DNA from: Spirosoma taeanense
GTDB taxonomy: Bacteria; Bacteroidota; Bacteroidia; Cytophagales; Spirosomataceae
DNA: 64,000 nucleotides
Assembly (NCBI RefSeq): GCF_013127955.1
Contig: NZ_CP053435.1
Coordinates: 3,224,001 to 3,288,000, forward strand
Direction of reading: 5' to 3'
Shown here: positions 1 to 8,465 of the stretch, in pieces
Numbering within the stretch: position 1 is the stretch's first letter
Layout of the letters: the number at the start of each line of letters is the position of its first letter
Position numbers and translations under genes: made by a program
Notes under the pieces: model-generated
The model's database searches: none
The model's input: the letters and a program-made list of their open reading frames with translations, nothing else
What the model was told of the DNA's origin: nothing

Positions 1-3000
1 CGCCACCTGCTGTCCACTCCGGCGCAGGACGTAACGCGAGGGCTGCATAACGCCCCGGTTCGCAATAGCCCCGGCCATGCGGGCCATCGACGCGGGCGTT
101 GCCGTCAGCTGCCCCTGCCCCCAGGCCAGGCCAGAAAACTCGCTGCGGTACCGCTTGGGATACTGCGTGCTGCGATACAGCGACCGCCTGACCACAAACG
201 AGGAGTCGCGCCAGTGTTGCCGGATTCCTTTCTTTTCGACCTCTGTATGCGTATCGGCGAAGGAGTATCCCCCGACATAGTCCACGTTCATGCCCGTGGC
301 CAGATATAGGGCGGCCAACTGATCGTCCAGAGTCTGATCATTCGCCAGACGGATAAAATAAACGTTACTCGACCGGACGATGGCTTTTCGCATATCGACC
401 CGCTCTCCACAGGGTTCGCTCTCATACTGACCCCGGCGAATAATCTCTCCGCAGCTAATGGCGTAACTCGTCTTTGCCCCCTCTATACCCAGCTTGTTCA
501 GGGCGGCCGTCGCCGTCAGGATTTTAGCCGTTGAGCCGGGAGCGGTCGGATAGGTCAGAGCCAGATCCCGGTCGGTGACCAGATACGGTAAGCGAAGGCG
601 GTCCCGGTCAGATAGCTGCATTTCTTCGGGCTTCTGCAGGTTCGGCAGAGGGTGTATGGCCGAGGCCAGCACTTCGCCCGTAGCGGCATCCAGCACGGCA
701 ACAGACAGCCGTTTATCATTATATTCCGATTCGGCCAGCGCCTTTTGCAAAGCGACCTGCAGCCCTCCATCAACGCTCAGGTATACGTCGCGGTCGCGGG
801 ATTTTCGTTCGGCCACCACCCGGCTGTCCAGTCCAGCCCGCAGGGCCGGGGCCAGTTCACTGTAGTCGTAAACGGGCAAGGTCAGCGGTCGGGCAACGGC
901 AGGCGTAAACCGGTCGGCCCGGTACTTACTCGCCAGCAACGTATTCTGTCTCGGCCGGTTGTTGAACCCCCGCAAATCACTCAGGTGGGCCGCTTCGGCA
1001 AAATACCCGTTCTGCTGCGACCAGAACAAACGGGTGTTGGCATCGCCTACCCAGAAAAACAGATGCTCACCAAAAGGATAATAACGCTGGACACGCCGTT
1101 GGGTCAGCTCGGTTATTCGCTTTGCGTCAAGCCCTGTTTTACGGAGTTGCGGCAGATTGCGCCGGACCGTATCGGGCGAGCTGGTCGCCAGTACCCGACC
1201 CGCCCGGTCATAAATCGTCCCGGCCGACAGGGTTTCTGTCAGGCGGTCCAGACGGGGATTGTAGCTATAGACCGGCAGACCGTTCCGGCTCACTACCCGG
1301 GCAGGCCGGACGATATAATCATCCCACCGAACAAGCGCCACATCGGCAGCTTTCCCTACCAGCACCAGCGTACCAACCAGAAAGCCGGCAATGCCCGTTG
1401 CCAGAACGGGATCGTAGTGCTGTTCGAGATACGCGTGCTGGCGGGCTTCGCCGGGACGACTGGCAATGGCAAACACCACCCCCATGGCCGTCAGGTTGAT
1501 AATCAGCGACACCTTCCCGTAGCTCAGAAACGGAACTGAAATGCCCGTGAGGGGCAGCAACCCCAGCGAGCCACCCGCAATCAGCAGAAACTGCACACCC
1601 GTTGCCAGCGCAATACCCGCGCATAGATAAAAACTGAACGGCTGTCCGGCCCGGCGGGCGTGCAGCAGCGTCCGGTGGAGGAGGATGAACAGCAGCAGGC
1701 AGACCGACACCAGCCCCATCCAGCCGATTTCTTCGGCCAGACTCGGCAGCATCATGTCGGTATGGGCAGCCGGCATGGCGTTGGCGAAGCCTTTGCCTAA
1801 CCCCTGCCCGGCCCAGCCGCCCGTAGCGAGTGTCCAGTAACTATGCGCCAGATGGTCGCCCCCATATACGTCATTATTCCAGGGGTCGAGCCACATCGCC
1901 TTGCGGCCCGCCAGCCGGTCGCCTACCAGCGGCAGCAGGTCTCCAAAGGCAAACGCAGCCATGACCAGCACCAGCAGAATAGGCCCTTCGGCCACCAGCG
2001 CCAGCCAGCCCAGCGAGGTTGTAGCACGGGCCTGTCCGCGCCAGATCAACAGACCAATGCCTGCCGCCAGGGCAACCAGCGTAGCGCCCCAGCCGGGTAA
2101 CAGCCACAAGGCTATGCCATAAATCAGCCCCGTTGCCAACGTAATGCCGAGCGTATTGCGGGCGATGGTATAAAACAGCAGGAACGTAAAACCGATAACC
2201 AGGGCGGGCCCCATGTCGCCCAGCAGCAGGTAGAGTCCCATCAGCAGGCCTGTTCCGACGAAGACACCCGCGCTGATTCGCCAGCGCCAGCGCAGGTCGG
2301 GCAGCGTACGGATCTGTTCTTCGTGGGCCGCAAAAAAACCCGCCAGAAACAGGAGTACCAGATATTTGGTCAACTCACTCGGCTGAAACAGCAGGCCGCC
2401 AATGCGCAGGTTAACCTGAACGCCACTCCCCTCCGGCCCCGTTCCAAACGCTAATGTCAGTAAAGCCAGACCAACAGCCAGAATTAGCCACGTCCAGCCC
2501 GTCAACCGGAAGGTGCTGCGGCTGCGCAGATTCACCAGCGGATCGAACCACCAGCGCGTGTAGAAACGGCCGATGTTCAGCTGTGACAGCACCGTAAGCC
2601 CCAGCAAGCCCAGCCCGACACCCTGCACCGCCTGTATGCCGTACAACGTATCCTGCAAGGGATCCTGAATGGCCAGCAGTGTCAGCACCGACAGACCGGT
2701 GAGCAGCATCAGGACAGGCAACAGCAGGGCGTCGGGGTGAAAGTGCCGAAACGACCAGAAGATATGTACGGCCCAGAATGCCAGCAGAAACGCCCCCACC
2801 ACCAGCCAGAACGAATACCGGAATTCGGCGGGTGTGCGCACGGTAAACGCATGATCGTCTTTTAACTGGCCATAGACTGTCGAGCCAATGAGCCGCAGCG
2901 TATGCGGTCGGGCGGTAAATTCATAGTCGGCCGGGCGGTTTAGCTGGGCCACACCCCGTCGACTCCCGAACTCATAGCCGGGTTTAAGCGGTAAGACGCT

Positions 3001-3678
3001 GTATCCGGCCCCGGGTTGCAGCCCCGCGAACGTAAACCGGCCATCAGCATCCGTGCGGGCATACGTAAGCTCGTCGGGAATGGAAATATCCTCGTCCGTA
3101 GTGGGTCGGTGGCGTTTAAGCTGTACCAGCACATCGGCCATAGGCCGGGGCTCGTCCCCGCCCCGCTGAACCCGACCGGACAAGGTAAGCCCGCCCTGAC
3201 CGGCATTGGCGGGATACGACCGGGGGCGCTGCAGTTCTCTGATATAAAGAACAGAGTCGTACCCCATCTGCTGCCGCGACAGGCGCAGGCGGCTCTGGAA
3301 CTCGGGGCCGCCAATCGGGCTTTGCCAGGCCGTCGGGACGGTAATCGCAAACGCCCGTTTATTGATCGTGCCCACATTGTCCGGGGGGCCTCCTCCGGAT
3401 GGACTGCGTTCAGCCTGTTTTAGTTTGGCCGTCAGGGAGTCGGCCACCAGCGATACATCGTGCGGGTCGGTGAGGTAATTGCCCCGGCTGAGCAGCTGGC
3501 GAAGCGTGGCCGGCTTCAGACCGGCCCGCAGGTTAACCGCTGCCCCGGTCGTGTAGGCTCGTTCGACGCGATCAAGAGTGGGCTGAAGGTTACTATACAG
3601 TCGGGTAAACAGCACCAGTAATAAGCTCGTAGCGCCAAGCAGATACAGGCGTTCGTGGTGCAGCGAATTCGTTTTCAT
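1..3678 (-). CDS. SEDS (FtsW/RodA-type) glycosyltransferase fused to a penicillin-binding transpeptidase, C-terminus cut by window edge
   Basis: One continuous minus-strand frame of 1226 codons starts at the ATG at 3678 and runs off the left edge. Order: an N-terminal membrane anchor (about residues 10-28); an extracytoplasmic segment that includes a carboxypeptidase-regulatory-like beta-sandwich (about 150-245, with an ADGRFTFAGL-type core); a multi-membrane SEDS domain (about 265-780); and a class B PBP transpeptidase domain from about 800. The SEDS catalytic region is visible as AAHTDMMLPSLAEEIG, with the conserved Asp at residue 641. The PBP active-site serine is S1049 in the STAK motif and the SxN motif is S1103-N1105; the KTG motif would lie outside the window. 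SEDS proteins polymerise glycan strands and class B PBPs cross-link them, so this single protein should do both at the inner membrane. RodA and PbpA are normally separate. Gene neighbours on the same strand further on are Ser/Thr kinases, PP2C and FHA proteins. Domain identity is confident; whether it serves division, elongation or another process is unknown. Confidence 0.88.
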   Translation of the reverse strand, partial: MKTNSLHHERLYLLGATSLLLVLFTRLYSNLQPTLDRVERAYTTGAAVNLRAGLKPATLRQLLSRGNYLTDPHDVSLVADSLTAKLKQAERSPSGGGPPDNVGTINKRAFAITVPTAWQSPIGGPEFQSRLRLSRQQMGYDSVLYIRELQRPRSYPANAGQGGLTLSGRVQRGGDEPRPMADVLVQLKRHRPTTDEDISIPDELTYARTDADGRFTFAGLQPGAGYSVLPLKPGYEFGSRRGVAQLNRPADYEFTARPHTLRLIGSTVYGQLKDDHAFTVRTPAEFRYSFWLVVGAFLLAFWAVHIFWSFRHFHPDALLLPVLMLLTGLSVLTLLAIQDPLQDTLYGIQAVQGVGLGLLGLTVLSQLNIGRFYTRWWFDPLVNLRSRSTFRLTGWTWLILAVGLALLTLAFGTGPEGSGVQVNLRIGGLLFQPSELTKYLVLLFLAGFFAAHEEQIRTLPDLRWRWRISAGVFVGTGLLMGLYLLLGDMGPALVIGFTFLLFYTIARNTLGITLATGLIYGIALWLLPGWGATLVALAAGIGLLIWRGQARATTSLGWLALVAEGPILLVLVMAAFAFGDLLPLVGDRLAGRKAMWLDPWNNDVYGGDHLAHSYWTLATGGWAGQGLGKGFANAMPAAHTDMMLPSLAEEIGWMGLVSVCLLLFILLHRTLLHARRAGQPFSFYLCAGIALATGVQFLLIAGGSLGLLPLTGISVPFLSYGKVSLIINLTAMGVVFAIASRPGEARQHAYLEQHYDPVLATGIAGFLVGTLVLVGKAADVALVRWDDYIVRPARVVSRNGLPVYSYNPRLDRLTETLSAGTIYDRAGRVLATSSPDTVRRNLPQLRKTGLDAKRITELTQRRVQRYYPFGEHLFFWVGDANTRLFWSQQNGYFAEAAHLSDLRGFNNRPRQNTLLASKYRADRFTPAVARPLTLPVYDYSELAPALRAGLDSRVVAERKSRDRDVYLSVDGGLQVALQKALAESEYNDKRLSVAVLDAATGEVLASAIHPLPNLQKPEEMQLSDRDRLRLPYLVTDRDLALTYPTAPGSTAKILTATAALNKLGIEGAKTSYAISCGEIIRRGQYESEPCGERVDMRKAIVRSSNVYFIRLANDQTLDDQLAALYLATGMNVDYVGGYSFADTHTEVEKKGIRQHWRDSSFVVRRSLYRSTQYPKRYRSEFSGLAWGQGQLTATPASMARMAGAIANRGVMQPSRYVLRRSGQQVA

Positions 3679-4104
3679 TCTCCAATAAAGTCAAAAAAAG
3701 ACTGCAAGATAATCCAAGCCGAAAAAGTCATTGAAGGGCCGTATTGATCACTGGCTGGACGAGGTGGTTTAGGTCCTCAATGATGCCCGTAACCCGAACC
3801 ATATACGCACAAATAGTTTGGGGATTCCATTGATACAGCCCACCGTCCAGGCAGAGGCTGTGGACGTTCGGTTTTATAGCCGGAAATCAGACTGGGGAAC
3901 CCGGCTAATCGCTCAAATAAATTCATCCTGACAGCTAAAAATATGAGTAAATTGATAGACTAAACTGACTTTTCCGACCACATGTCAATACTGGATATAC
4001 CGGCTAAAAGATTTTTTGTTTATGCATCCTTTAAACCGGCATATTCGTGTTGCGCCTTTCCGCAATAATTCATCATCCAATCTCACTTATTAATCAATCT
4101 TTCC
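3679..4104. other. intergenic region between divergent SEDS-PBP and subtilase genes
   Basis: 426 bases that should hold the promoters of two divergent genes. I found no clean TTTG-N19-TAnnTTTG promoter. The part around 3815-3920 can be read as a short open stretch without a good start codon and resembles coding-like composition, possibly a gene remnant, but I cannot assign it. No repeat or RNA gene is evident. Confidence 0.5.
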
Positions 4105-5298
4105 ATGCGCGTCTATCGCAACCTCTTTTTGGGTTCTGCCCTGGTGTCCGGAGCCCTGTTCCTAAACGGCTGTCAGCCTCAGGATCCATCAGCAACTAAA
4201 CCCGCCACCGATGCCCTTCCGGCAGCTGCTCAGGCCCGCGTAGCGGCTCTGGATGGCCGGTACATCGTTGTGCTGAAAGAAGGTGTTTTATCTAATCTTC
4301 AACTGGAAAACCTCGATCAGGTAGCGGCTCAACTGAGCATTAATCCGGTCGAGATTTATCAGCGTTACCGGGAGGTTATTCAGGGATTTGCAGCCAAACT
4401 GACGCCTGAGCAGGTACAGTTGCTGGCCAAGAGCCCGCTGGTTGATTATATCGAAGCCGATCAGATCGTTCAGTTGGCCGAGCCCCAGAAAGAAGGTTTC
4501 CAGACAGCCGTCAGTACGCAGGAAGTTCCCTGGGGCATTACGGCGGTGGGCGGCTTCGTGAACTACACGGGTACGGCCAAAGCCTACATTATTGACACCG
4601 GTATTGATCTGGACAACCCTGAACTGAACGTTGACGCCAGCGCGGGTTTCAACGCCTTCACGACCGGACCGGATGCGGCTTCGCTCGACGATCTGAACAG
4701 CCACGGAACCCACGTTTCGGGCACGATTGCGGCCAGAAACAATGACTTTGGCGTTGTGGGTGTTGCCGCCGGGGCAAAGGTTGTTCCCGTGAAAGTACTG
4801 GGTGGCGACGGGGGCGGTACAACTTCGGGCGTAATTGCCGGGGTTGATTTCGTGGGCCGGACAGGTAAGCGTGGCGACGTAGCCAACATGAGTCTGGGTG
4901 GCGGAGCATCGACCGCTCTGGACAATGCCGTGAAGAATGCCGCCGGCAAAGGCATTTATTTCTCGGTGGCGGCTGGTAACGACGGTCTGCCCGCGAACTG
5001 GTTCTCGCCCGCCCGCGCCAACGCAACCAACATCCGGACCGTTTCAGCCCACGACGTAAACGGCGTGTTTGCTTATTTCTCGAACTACGGCAATCCACCG
5101 ATTGAAGTAGCAGCTCCCGGCGTAGCCGTCAAATCGACGGTTCCGGATGGTTATGCAACCTATAGCGGTACGTCGATGGCGGCTCCGCACTTGGCGGGTA
5201 TCATGCTGGCCAATGGCAGCGGTAAGTACTACACCAAAGGCACCGTAACCGGCGACTACGACAATACCCCCGATAAGAAAGCCTCACGTGTTCGTTAA
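4105..5298 (+). CDS. lipoprotein subtilase (S8 serine protease with I9 propeptide)
   Basis: 397 residues. The N-terminus is a lipoprotein signal with the lipobox LFLNGC (Cys23), so the protein is probably anchored in an envelope membrane. Residues about 50-125 match the inhibitor I9 propeptide (GRYIVVLKEG start, then a helix-strand pattern ending YIEADQIVQL). The mature peptidase S8 domain follows, with the triad D164 (IIDTGID), H200 (NSHGTHVSG) and S357 (SGTSMAAPH) and the oxyanion Asn292. This is the proteinase K/fervidolysin-like layout, and the length is typical for a protease without C-terminal extensions. A strong hairpin terminator follows at once, so it appears to be a single-gene unit. 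It lies between the cell-wall synthase fusion and the kinase block but on the opposite strand, and nothing ties it functionally to either. Confidence 0.93.
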   Translation: MRVYRNLFLGSALVSGALFLNGCQPQDPSATKPATDALPAAAQARVAALDGRYIVVLKEGVLSNLQLENLDQVAAQLSINPVEIYQRYREVIQGFAAKLTPEQVQLLAKSPLVDYIEADQIVQLAEPQKEGFQTAVSTQEVPWGITAVGGFVNYTGTAKAYIIDTGIDLDNPELNVDASAGFNAFTTGPDAASLDDLNSHGTHVSGTIAARNNDFGVVGVAAGAKVVPVKVLGGDGGGTTSGVIAGVDFVGRTGKRGDVANMSLGGGASTALDNAVKNAAGKGIYFSVAAGNDGLPANWFSPARANATNIRTVSAHDVNGVFAYFSNYGNPPIEVAAPGVAVKSTVPDGYATYSGTSMAAPHLAGIMLANGSGKYYTKGTVTGDYDNTPDKKASRVR

Positions 5299-5318
5299 TC
5301 AGGTAGTCTATCCTTTAG

Positions 5319-5349
5319 AAGCCCCTGGCCGCGAGGTCGGGGGCTTTTT
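5319..5349 (+). terminator. intrinsic terminator of the subtilase gene
   Basis: An AAGCCCC / GGGGCTT stem around a GC-rich loop is followed by a T run, 20 bases after the subtilase stop. Confidence 0.85.
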
Positions 5350-5446
5350 GCGTATAATTCTTCACTCCGGCTTATCTATTCTAAAATCTGTTCGGCAAAA
5401 ACAATCTGTAAACGACCCGGTTAATTTTCAAAAAAGCTCTTGTCTT

Positions 5447-6340
5447 ATGTTGTTAGACAAACGGATATCCTTTGCCTATATCTTCAATAAGGTTAAGTCT
5501 GAATTATTAATCGTCCTGATTGTCGGGTTACTGACGAACCTGATCACCCTTTATTCCCATGCTCACCTGCCCGAAATGCCGCTTACCATTCCTACTTTTC
5601 TGGGGACGGCTATTTCAATCCTGCTCTCGTTCAAAATGAACCAGTCGTACGACCGCTGGTGGGAGGCTCGGAAAGTGTGGGGCGCTATTGTTAACGATTC
5701 GCGGAGTTTCGTCATTCAGCTGCAAACCTTTCTGGATACTGACGACACCGCCATTATCCGGAAGCTGGCTTACCGTCAGATTGCCTGGTGCTATTGCCTG
5801 GGCCAGTCGCTGCGGGGGCTTAACCCGATTGAAGGAATTGAGGGATTAATTCCAGCCAATGATCTGATCGAAATTCAGAAGCATACCAACAAACCGCTGG
5901 CTCTCCTGCAACTTCACGCCCAAGACATAAAGGCATTGCGGTTAACCGATACGATCGACGTGTTCAGGCAGGTGCAGCTGGATAATACGCTCGTTCGTTT
6001 CTGCGATTCAATGGGCAAAGCGGAGCGCATCAACAGCACCATCTTTCCGTCAACCTATCGGCATTTTCTGTACTTCATTATCTATCTGTTCGTCGTTACG
6101 CTTTCTATTTCGCTCAGAAATGTGCAGATGATTTTTGAAATTCCTCTCCTGCTCGTAATTTCAGCCGCCTTTTTTCTGATCGAAAAGAGTGCTTATCATT
6201 TGCAGGACCCCTTCCGGAACCGCCCCAGCGACGTATCGGTAACGGCCATTGCCCGCACCATCGACATCAACCTGCGGCAACTCGTGGGTGATCAGGATGT
6301 ACCGGAACCGGTTAAACCCAACGAGTTTTATCTGTTATAA
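5447..6340 (+). CDS. bestrophin family anion channel
   Basis: 297 residues from the ATG at 5447 (MLLDKRISFAYIFNKV). An in-frame start at 5288 is rejected because it lies inside the upstream gene and would place the terminator hairpin in the coding region. The protein has the bestrophin/UPF0187 signature: a first membrane helix, then SFKMNQSYDRWWEARKVWG, a central helical region, and two further hydrophobic segments near FIIYLFVVTL and LLLVISAAFFLIE. The C-terminus carries the conserved DPFRNRPSDV stretch. Bacterial bestrophins form pentameric inner-membrane ion channels; eukaryotic relatives conduct chloride and bicarbonate. The stop is 29 bases before a beta-carbonic anhydrase on the same strand, so the two are probably co-transcribed. 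That pairing makes bicarbonate a reasonable, untested substrate. Confidence 0.92.
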   Translation: MLLDKRISFAYIFNKVKSELLIVLIVGLLTNLITLYSHAHLPEMPLTIPTFLGTAISILLSFKMNQSYDRWWEARKVWGAIVNDSRSFVIQLQTFLDTDDTAIIRKLAYRQIAWCYCLGQSLRGLNPIEGIEGLIPANDLIEIQKHTNKPLALLQLHAQDIKALRLTDTIDVFRQVQLDNTLVRFCDSMGKAERINSTIFPSTYRHFLYFIIYLFVVTLSISLRNVQMIFEIPLLLVISAAFFLIEKSAYHLQDPFRNRPSDVSVTAIARTIDINLRQLVGDQDVPEPVKPNEFYLL

Positions 6341-6369
6341 GCAACCAATTACGACTAACCCCATACGCT

Positions 6370-7008
6370 ATGAACCGACACTCCAACGAGTTCCTGAACA
6401 ACCTGAAACCTGCCGAAGCGCTCCAGATGCTGCAGGAAGGCAATCAGCGATTTGTCAACAAAGCGGGAACGACTCCAGACCTGCTGCAGCAGGTCAAAGA
6501 AACCAGCGGAGGGCAGTATCCGTTCGCCACCATACTGAGCTGCATGGACTCGCGCACGTCGGTCGAGCTTACTTTTAACCTCGGAATCGGGGACGTATTC
6601 AGCATCCGGGTGGCCGGTAATGTTCTGAATGAGGATATACTGGGCAGTATGGAATACGCGACCAAAGTCGTTGGCACTAAAATCATCATGGTTCTGGGTC
6701 ACACCAGCTGCGGAGCGATTAAAGGAGCCTGCGATCATGCTGAACTGGGCCATCTGACCCAACTGGTGAACAAAGTGATTCCTGCCATTGACCAGGAAAC
6801 CACCACCCAGACCGAACGGAATGGGCATAACCTCACCTTCGTGAATCACGTAGCCGAGCTAAACGTCCGCCTGGTGATGGAACAGATTACCGCCCAAAGC
6901 CCTGTGATTGCCGAACTGGTGGAAGCCGGAAGCGTGCAGGTAGTGGGAGGAATATATGATATCGCCACCGGCCAGGTTACCTTCCTGGAAGCGCCGGTAC
7001 AGGCTTAG
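6370..7008 (+). CDS. beta-carbonic anhydrase
   Basis: 212 residues. Zinc ligands and the catalytic dyad are all visible: Cys58-x-Asp60-x-Arg62 (CMDSRTSVE), His111 and Cys114 (GHTSCGAIKGA). It interconverts CO2 and bicarbonate in the cytoplasm (no signal peptide). The length and the C-terminal VVGGIYDIATGQVTFLE strand are typical of the bacterial beta class. It is the second gene of a likely two-gene unit with the bestrophin channel and is closed by a strong hairpin at 7030-7065. Assignment to the beta class is secure. Confidence 0.96.
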   Translation: MNRHSNEFLNNLKPAEALQMLQEGNQRFVNKAGTTPDLLQQVKETSGGQYPFATILSCMDSRTSVELTFNLGIGDVFSIRVAGNVLNEDILGSMEYATKVVGTKIIMVLGHTSCGAIKGACDHAELGHLTQLVNKVIPAIDQETTTQTERNGHNLTFVNHVAELNVRLVMEQITAQSPVIAELVEAGSVQVVGGIYDIATGQVTFLEAPVQA

Positions 7009-7029
7009 CGGCCTGTTTGGCTTACGCTT

Positions 7030-7065
7030 ACAAACAGCCCGGGCTAGCTGGTCCGGGCTGTTTGT
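7030..7065. terminator. bidirectional terminator between convergent carbonic anhydrase and kinase genes
   Basis: A perfect 13-bp inverted repeat (ACAAACAGCCCGG / CCGGGCTGTTTGT) with a 10-base loop sits between the convergent stops at 7008 and 7146. T-rich flanks on both strands suit termination in both directions. Confidence 0.85.
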
Positions 7066-7145
7066 ATTCTCATCAGTAGCAGCCGTAATCCACAGGTCCG
7101 ATGTCCGGGTACGGTGGCATTCGCGCGAAAAGCCGCCCTTTCGGC

Positions 7146-8459
7146 TTAGGGCATACTATCCAAAGGTACTGTCGCGGTTGAATCCGGGGTAATCTCCAGG
7201 TTCGCAGCAGAATCGGCAGGCACCTGCTCCAATGGCTCGATGTTCGTAGAAGGCGCAATTTCCTCTTTCGGGATCGTGTCAGTCTCTACCGATGTTTTCT
7301 CCTCCGAAAAAGCGGTATCGGGCGCGGCCTGGGCAGTTGTATCGGCGGCAGCGGCTGGCATACGGGCGGGCTGCGCGGGGTTGCGGTTCAGCAGATAGTA
7401 CGTCAGCAGCCCGCCTACCAGCAGAAGGGCCACCCACCACCACGGACTTACCCGCGCAGATTCTTCTGACGGCTCATAATCAAATTCTTCCGTATTGGCT
7501 CGTCTGGGTGAGGGCGCTGAGGACAGATCGAACGGTTGGGTAATGGTCGCCGGTAGGCCAACTGGCCCCACGTGGGTTTGCGGCTGTTGTGCTGACCGGT
7601 TGGCTTTCAGCTGCTCGACGTTAGCCTGGCCCAGCAATAATTCAACTTCATCCACATTCTGCATTCGATCGGCAACGCGCTTGACCAGCATGCCCCGAAG
7701 CAACTCACCCAGGCTGGGGGGCAAATAAAGCCCCGGCGCCAGCATTGGCTCGGGTGGAGCAGCCGTCAGCACCTGACTCATAAAAGCAGCCAGGCCGGTA
7801 TCGTCACGTAGCGTAAATGGAACCCGCCCAGTTAGACACTCAAACAGCACAACACCCAGCGAATAATAGTCCGTAGCCGCGCTTACCTGCCGGGGGTTGT
7901 CGAACTGCTCGGGTGACGCGTACTCATACGTCATCAATGACTGGCCCGTTCGGGTACGGGTGCTTTCGTCCGCCCGGATCTTCGCGATGCCGAAGTCCGT
8001 CAGCAAAAAGTGCAGCTCGCCACTGGCCAGCCGACGATAGAGAATATTCTCCGGCTTGATGTCGCGGTGGATGATGTGGAGCGGGTGAATGGCCCGGAAA
8101 GCCTCGGCCATCTGCAGGCCCAGTCGGATGGTTGCCGTTACGTCCAGTTGTCCCTGCGTGCGCAGCAGACTTCTGAGATCGCCACCTTCCACAAACTCCA
8201 TAACCAGATACGGCAGGGCCGCATCGAGATGAATTTCGCGCACCTTCACGACGTTCGGGTGGGCGATGCGGGTCATGATTTCCGATTCACGCTGAAACCG
8301 ATGCAGCGTGTCGGGGTCAGCGCTGAAGGCAAACTGCTTGATGGCCACCAGATCGCCCGTTGCCAGATGCCGGGCCTTGACGACGCGGGCGTTGCCGCGT
8401 CCCAGTTCGCTCAGGAGTTCGTAGCCTGGAAAATGTGTACTGGCGCTGACAGTTGGCAT
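7146..8459 (-). CDS. membrane Ser/Thr protein kinase (PknB-like), second of a tandem pair
   Basis: 437 residues. The cytoplasmic kinase domain spans about 13-285: nucleotide loop LGRGNARVV (18-26), Lys41 (VAIK), the HRD loop His131-Asp133 (IIHRDIKPEN), the DFG Asp155 and the EYASPEQF activation-loop end. The third loop glycine is replaced (Arg25). After a linker comes one membrane helix (WWWVALLLVGGLLTYYLL), then a Pro/Thr/Glu-rich tail of about 70 residues with no recognisable sensor domain (no PASTA repeats). This topology fits a transmembrane Hanks-type kinase. It is the last gene of the FHA / mini-ORF / PP2C / kinase / kinase run, 6 bases after the preceding kinase, and probably phosphorylates FHA-recognised partners. 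It shares a near-identical 116-base stretch with the neighbouring kinase. Confidence 0.94.
   Translation of the reverse strand: MPTVSASTHFPGYELLSELGRGNARVVKARHLATGDLVAIKQFAFSADPDTLHRFQRESEIMTRIAHPNVVKVREIHLDAALPYLVMEFVEGGDLRSLLRTQGQLDVTATIRLGLQMAEAFRAIHPLHIIHRDIKPENILYRRLASGELHFLLTDFGIAKIRADESTRTRTGQSLMTYEYASPEQFDNPRQVSAATDYYSLGVVLFECLTGRVPFTLRDDTGLAAFMSQVLTAAPPEPMLAPGLYLPPSLGELLRGMLVKRVADRMQNVDEVELLLGQANVEQLKANRSAQQPQTHVGPVGLPATITQPFDLSSAPSPRRANTEEFDYEPSEESARVSPWWWVALLLVGGLLTYYLLNRNPAQPARMPAAAADTTAQAAPDTAFSEEKTSVETDTIPKEEIAPSTNIEPLEQVPADSAANLEITPDSTATVPLDSMP
7834..7949 (-). repeat. 116-base near-identical segment shared by the two kinase genes (copy 1; copy 2 is 9391-9506)
   Basis: By eye there are 5 mismatches and no gap between 7834-7949 and 9391-9506, and the first 49 bases of the plus-strand reading are identical. 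The segment encodes the region from TGQSLMTYEYASPEQF through the helix ending LFECLTG. The rest of the two kinases is clearly more diverged. Confidence 0.85.
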
Positions 8460-8465
8460 GAAGCG

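Noticed and set aside
3815-3920. Short coding-like stretch, possibly a transposase or gene remnant
   Set aside because: No start codon, no recognisable motif and no inverted repeats or target duplication to support a mobile element.
5288-5446. N-terminal extension of the bestrophin gene
   Set aside because: It would overlap the subtilase end and translate through a terminator hairpin; the conserved protein starts at 5447.
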